Under the pieces are notes generated by a model. It had not been told where the DNA came from, made no database searches, and saw nothing but the letters and a program-made list of their open reading frames with translations. A stretch of 64,000 bases of DNA from Dinoroseobacter sp034111085. GTDB lineage: Bacteria > Pseudomonadota > Alphaproteobacteria > Rhodobacterales > Rhodobacteraceae. This document shows, piece after piece, positions 60,691 to 64,000 of the stretch. Both the position numbers and the translations under genes were made by a program. Position 1 is the first letter of the stretch, and each line of letters starts with the position of its first letter. The DNA lies in the NCBI GenBank assembly GCA_034111085.1, contig JAWUXZ010000034.1, forward strand, positions 201,489 to 265,488, read 5' to 3'.

Positions 60691-61524
60691 ATGAAAAAAG
60701 TTGAAGTGCGGGGCGTGACGTTTTCCAACGACGCGCCCCTTGTTGTGATCGCAGGCCCTTGCCAGCTGGAGACGTATGATCATGCGCTGGAGATCGGGCT
60801 GGCGATGAAAGCCGCCTGTGCCGCCTCTGGAGCGGGCTATGTGTTCAAGGCCAGCTACGACAAGGCCAACCGCACCTCGGTCTCTGGCAAGCGTGGTCTG
60901 GGGCTTGAGGCAGGGCTTGAGGTGCTTGCTAGCTTGCGCGACGCGCTCGATGTGCCGGTGCTGACGGATGTGCATACGGCCGAGCAATGTGCCCTGGCTG
61001 CCAAGCACGTCGATATCTTGCAAATCCCAGCGTTTCTATGCCGCCAGACCGACTTGCTGCTGGCTGCGGGCGAAACGGGTGCTGCGATCAACATCAAGAA
61101 GGGCCAGTTCCTTGCCCCATGGGACATGGATAACGTCGTGGCGAAGCTGGAAAGCACTGGCAACCAACGCCTGCTTTTGACAGAGCGCGGCACCTCGTTT
61201 GGCTACAACACGCTGGTGACAGATATGCGCGGCCTGCCTCGGATGATGCAGACGGGCTATCCGGTGGTGATGGACGCGACCCATTCGGTTCAACAACCGG
61301 GCGGGCAGGGCGGCAGCTCAGGCGGACAACGCGAGTTTGCGCCGGTGATGGCGCGCGTCGCGGTCAGCCTCGGTATATCTGCGGTGTTTATCGAAACGCA
61401 TCAGACGCCAGATACCGCTCCGTCCGATGGCCCCAATATGATCCCTTTGCACCAGATGCCTACCCTTGTGGATAGCTTGATGCAGTTCGATAAATTGGCC
61501 AAAGCAGACCCAATTCGTCTTTAG
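60691..61524 (+). CDS. kdsA: 3-deoxy-8-phosphooctulonate synthase
   Basis: A 277-residue KDO-8-phosphate synthase joining phosphoenolpyruvate to arabinose-5-phosphate. Motifs: VVIAGPCQLETYDHALEIG, FKASYDKANRTSVSG, PAFLCRQTDLL and DATHSVQQPGGQGGSSGG. Kdo is the inner sugar of LPS and the linker of group 2 capsules, which explains its place directly behind kpsT-kpsE (two bases after kpsE). Confidence 0.96.
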   Translation: MKKVEVRGVTFSNDAPLVVIAGPCQLETYDHALEIGLAMKAACAASGAGYVFKASYDKANRTSVSGKRGLGLEAGLEVLASLRDALDVPVLTDVHTAEQCALAAKHVDILQIPAFLCRQTDLLLAAGETGAAINIKKGQFLAPWDMDNVVAKLESTGNQRLLLTERGTSFGYNTLVTDMRGLPRMMQTGYPVVMDATHSVQQPGGQGGSSGGQREFAPVMARVAVSLGISAVFIETHQTPDTAPSDGPNMIPLHQMPTLVDSLMQFDKLAKADPIRL

Positions 61525-61543
61525 CCTTTCTGGAGGTCTTCCA

Positions 61544-63028
61544 ATGATCAAGCCCCTCGCCGACGTGGCCATGAATACGTGGGAATTCCTGCGCGACCCA
61601 ATGATCAAGCCCACGGGCTTTCGGGAATATGACGCGCGCTGGCGCTTTCCCGACGAGATTAACTTGCCGGGGATCACGGCGCTGGGCCTAGGCCTTGGTA
61701 CCCAAATGTATGCGCGCGGGATCGAGCCGGTGATCGCGGTTGGCAATGACTATCGAGACTACTCGCTCAGCGTAAAAAACGCGCTTATCCTGGGGCTGAT
61801 GCAGGCGGGTATTCACGTCAAAGACATCGGGCCCTGCCTGTCGCCAATGGCCTATTTCAGCCAGTTTCATCTGGACGCGCCCGCTGTGGCAATGGTCACC
61901 GCCTCGCATAATCCAAACGGCTGGACCGGTGTGAAGATGGGCTTCGAGCGCCCAGTCACCCACGGTCCCGACGAGATGAGCGAGCTGCGCGATATCGTCC
62001 TGAACGGCCAAGGTGTGGCGCGTGACGGCGGCAAGTGCGAGCGCGTCGATGGCGTGATGGAAGCCTATATCGCGGACCTTGTGGGCGACTACAAAATGAC
62101 CCGGCCCCTGAAGGTGGTTTGTGCGGCGGGTAACGGTACGGCGGCGGCTTTTGGCCCGGCTGTGCTTGAGGCAATAGGCGTGGAGGTGGTCCGCAGCCAC
62201 TGCGATCTCGACTACACCTTCCCCCACTACAACCCGAACCCCGAAGCGATGGAAATGCTGCACGACATGGCCGACACTGTGCGCGCGTCCGGGGCCGATC
62301 TGGCGCTGGGCTTTGACGGCGACGGCGATCGTTGCGGTGTGGTCGACAACACTGGTGACGAGATTTTCGCCGATAAGGTCGGCGTGATTCTTGCGCGCGA
62401 TTGGGCCAAGACCCATCCTGGTGCGACCTTTGTGGCGGATGTGAAATCAACGGGGCTGTTTGCAAGCGATCCCGAGTTGCTCAAGCACGGCATCAAGGCC
62501 GATTACTGGAAGACCGGGCACAGCCATATGAAACGCAGGGTGCGTGATACGGGGGCGCTTGCAGGGTTCGAGAAGTCTGGCCACTACTTTCTGGCGGGCG
62601 ATATCGGGCGCGGCTACGATTGCGGGATGCGCGTGGCAGTCGAGATCTGCAAGCTAATGGATCGAAATCCTGACGTGAGCATGAGTGATCTGAAAGACGC
62701 GCTGCCGAAGACCTACGCGACGCCCACCATGTCGCCCTATGCGTCCGATACCGAAAAATACGGGATTCTGGAGCGGATTGTCGAGAAGCTTGTCGCTCGG
62801 ACCGAGATTGCCGGACGCCCCGTCAAGGAGGTCGTGACCGTCAATGGCGCGCGCGTTATCCTCGACAACGGCGCGTGGGGGCTGGTGCGTGCATCGTCCA
62901 ATACGCCCAATTTGGTGGTGGTGTGCGAGAGCCCCGAGAGCGAGTCCGAGATGCGCGCGATCTTCGAGGATATCGATGCAGTGATCCGCACAGAGCCGGG
63001 CGTGGGGGACTACGACCAGAAAATTTAA
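61544..63028 (+). CDS. Phosphomannomutase/phosphoglucomutase
   Basis: A 494-residue alpha-D-phosphohexomutase. The phosphoserine loop is MVTASHNPNGWTGVKMG, the metal loop is LALGFDGDGDRCGVVDN, the sugar-specificity loop is AGFEKSGHYFLAGD, and the phosphate-binding C-terminal domain carries GAWGLVRASSNTPNL. The EKSGH loop (Glu and Ser) is the form seen in PMM/PGM-type enzymes. It supplies hexose-1-phosphates for capsule and LPS. The start at 61544 has GGAGG ahead of it. Confidence 0.92.
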   Translation: MIKPLADVAMNTWEFLRDPMIKPTGFREYDARWRFPDEINLPGITALGLGLGTQMYARGIEPVIAVGNDYRDYSLSVKNALILGLMQAGIHVKDIGPCLSPMAYFSQFHLDAPAVAMVTASHNPNGWTGVKMGFERPVTHGPDEMSELRDIVLNGQGVARDGGKCERVDGVMEAYIADLVGDYKMTRPLKVVCAAGNGTAAAFGPAVLEAIGVEVVRSHCDLDYTFPHYNPNPEAMEMLHDMADTVRASGADLALGFDGDGDRCGVVDNTGDEIFADKVGVILARDWAKTHPGATFVADVKSTGLFASDPELLKHGIKADYWKTGHSHMKRRVRDTGALAGFEKSGHYFLAGDIGRGYDCGMRVAVEICKLMDRNPDVSMSDLKDALPKTYATPTMSPYASDTEKYGILERIVEKLVARTEIAGRPVKEVVTVNGARVILDNGAWGLVRASSNTPNLVVVCESPESESEMRAIFEDIDAVIRTEPGVGDYDQKI

Positions 63029-63098
63029 GCGGTCGTGTGGGAAAGTGCGCGAAGGGTCTTGCGGCCCTACGCGCGAGGCACTATTCCACCGCCACAGT

Positions 63099-63173
63099 TG
63101 GGGTGTAGCCAAGTGGTAAGGCAACGCTTTTTGGTAGCGTGTACCGTAGGTTCGAATCCTACCACCCCAGCCA
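63099..63173 (+). tRNA. tRNA-Gln (anticodon TTG)
   Basis: A complete 75-base cloverleaf with encoded CCA: acceptor TGGGGTG / CACCCCA, D-arm GCCAAGTGGTAAGGC, anticodon stem ACGCT/AGCGT with loop TTTTGGT (TTG at 63131-63133), and T-arm GTAGG-TTCGAAT-CCTAC. It is followed by low-density DNA, as is common next to tRNA genes that serve as insertion sites. No duplicated 3' end (att) is present within the window. Confidence 0.95.
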
Positions 63174-63733
63174 TACTCTTTTCATCGAAGCTGCCATCGT
63201 CGGCCCTCTGCGGAGGGGCGCGGAATTGCCTCGGTAAGTGCCTCAGGTGGGTTACAGGATTGGGTGGGTCACTGGATTAGATACCAGTAATGGGAGAACA
63301 CTTCCCCCAAAGAGAAGAAGAACAAGGAAGGAGGGACTCAATACACCTCCCAAGCATCCTTGTTCTTGAACTGCCTTTGACGGTCCAGATACCCTTCAGT
63401 CCTCTGCCGCTCCTCGGGTTCCGGAGGCCCGTCGTACTTGGGGTCGTTGAAGCGTTCCCCCACCGTCGTTTCGCTGCAACACACACTGCAAGCTCGCCTG
63501 CATGGGCGCTCTCAAACCCGGGGTCCTGAAGTCGTTGTTTTGTGCACCAAAGCGCTGTAGCGTGAACGCATCACCCTTGGTCCATTCAGGCTATGGACCG
63601 GGTGTATGTATTTGGCACCTTTGGTCAACCGCATCGACTGATCGCAAAGCGCGCATCGGTGCCGGTATCCGTTGGATCGGCGCACCCTGTAGGCTCATCG
63701 CAACAAGACATATGACTTGAACTGGAGCCCTCT
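63174..63733. other. 560-base sparsely coding stretch after tRNA-Gln
   Basis: The stretch contains a hairpin without T run (GCCCTC-TGCG-GAGGG near 63210), the short minus-strand frame at 63338-63463, and an inverted repeat GGTCCA (63579-63584) / TGGACC (63594-63599) flanked by ACCC and GGGT. Its texture differs from the neighbouring coding DNA, with a purine-rich run near 63310-63335. No integrase or phage hallmark gene is visible. Confidence 0.6.
63338..63463 (-). CDS. Possible 41-residue protein (unrecognised, phage-like composition)
   Basis: From GTG 63463 the frame reads MGERFNDPKYDGPPEPEERQ and then RTEGYLDRQRQFKNKDAWEV plus Tyr, ending in TGA. It is highly charged, has natural-looking composition and contrasts with the other five frames here, which read as noise. 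The frame is open further upstream without an ATG, so it could be either a small gene or the 3' end of a longer decayed one. No family is recognised. Confidence 0.4.
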   Translation of the reverse strand: MGERFNDPKYDGPPEPEERQRTEGYLDRQRQFKNKDAWEVY

Positions 63734-64000
63734 ATGAAACCCCTTACATTTTTAGCAGCCACCGCGCTGTCGCTGACCGTTGCCCTACCGGCGATGGCGG
63801 CCTGCAGCAATCCCGCCGGTCAGGGTGTAAATTGGAATCGTTGTGATAAGTCCGGCGTGACCCTGTACAACGCGGACCTGAGGCGAGCGAACCTGTCCGG
63901 CACTAACCTGACCGGCGCGAACCTGGAATACGCGAACCTGAACCTCGCGAACCTGGAATACGCGAACCTGGAGTACGCGAACCTCACCGATGCGCACCTG
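63734..64000 (+). CDS. Secreted pentapeptide-repeat protein (N-terminal part)
   Basis: The first 89 codons of a gene cut by the window end. The start at 63734 has TGGAG upstream. A signal peptide (MKPLTFLAATALSLTVALPA, cut near MAAC) is followed by CSNPAGQGVNWNRCDKSGV and then pentapeptide repeats with central Leu, ADLRRANLSG, TGANLEYANL, LANLEYANLEYANL. At the DNA level GCGAACCTGGA(A/G)TAC units are nearly identical, suggesting recent repeat expansion. Pentapeptide repeats fold as right-handed beta-helices; the function of exported ones is mostly unknown. Confidence 0.88.
   Translation, partial: MKPLTFLAATALSLTVALPAMAACSNPAGQGVNWNRCDKSGVTLYNADLRRANLSGTNLTGANLEYANLNLANLEYANLEYANLTDAHL

Overview
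The window reads as chromosomal DNA of a Rhodobacterales (Roseobacter-group) alphaproteobacterium. This rests on GC-rich codon use, dense ATGA-coupled operons, the protein families present (DUF4178/DUF350/aminopropyltransferase, SoeABC, Lin0512, the Fe-S cryptochrome/photolyase family) and their arrangement. The assignment is inferred from protein sequence, not from rRNA. Almost all of it is housekeeping or conserved accessory DNA. No integrase, transposase, complete IS or CRISPR array is visible.

Layout. 1-5.2 kb: the end of clpS, an RsmC-like methyltransferase, an SDR protein and a heme block (hemF, with hemE and hemC divergent). 5.4-10.7 kb: a GlcD-like FAD oxidase, then a minus-strand membrane cluster of two DUF4178 proteins, a previously hidden 51-aa protein, DUF350 and a membrane-fused spermidine-synthase-like protein. 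10.8 kb: tRNA-Met(CAT). 10.9-19.6 kb: one long minus-strand run holding SoeA, a hidden 45-aa membrane peptide, SoeB, SoeC, an atypical M19 dipeptidase, two unknown proteins and galM. 19.9-30.1 kb: sdaA, an FtsX-type ABC exporter, a GDSL esterase, two membrane proteins, a fumarylacetoacetate hydrolase family enzyme, a DUF2059 protein, nadD and an aldo/keto reductase. 30.1-32.4 kb: two Lin0512 paralogues, then a TetR regulator and pspA sharing four copies of the palindrome TGAAC-N3-GTTCA. 32.4-43.8 kb: MOSC, ettA, a decayed antitoxin, a cold-shock gene, a FabH-like synthase, GGCT, MATE, gltX, a minimal zincin, a composite scar of two broken genes, a peroxiredoxin and nadE. 44.0-49.6 kb: a secreted protein of 18 MORN repeats, photolyase plus SDR, and leuA behind a leucine-rich leader peptide. 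49.7-55.3 kb: the rod-shape operon mreB-mreC-mreD-mrdA-rodA. 55.3-57.8 kb: ghrA, a nested palindrome array, an SseB-like gene and a uracil-DNA glycosylase. 58.2-63.0 kb: capsule/Kdo genes kpsT-kpsE-kdsA and a phosphomannomutase. 63.1 kb to the end: tRNA-Gln(TTG) followed by sparsely coding DNA and a secreted pentapeptide-repeat protein cut by the window edge.

How it fits together. Three themes recur. The first is envelope biology: the rod complex, capsule export with Kdo supply, PspA under a TetR switch, and the DUF4178/DUF350/aminopropyltransferase cluster, which belongs to families that comparative genomics has linked to PspA. The second is core metabolism: heme, NAD (nadD, nadE), leucine and serine. 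The third is inorganic sulfur oxidation by SoeABC. The most rewarding observations are the four-operator TetR-pspA unit, the two hidden small proteins locked into operons by start/stop overlaps, a probable CTG start codon for the aminopropyltransferase, the two mutually exclusive 10-bp helices ahead of leuA, a perfect 32-bp palindrome with parS-like half sites, and a fusion scar between a metallo-hydrolase relic and a DUF1801 relic.
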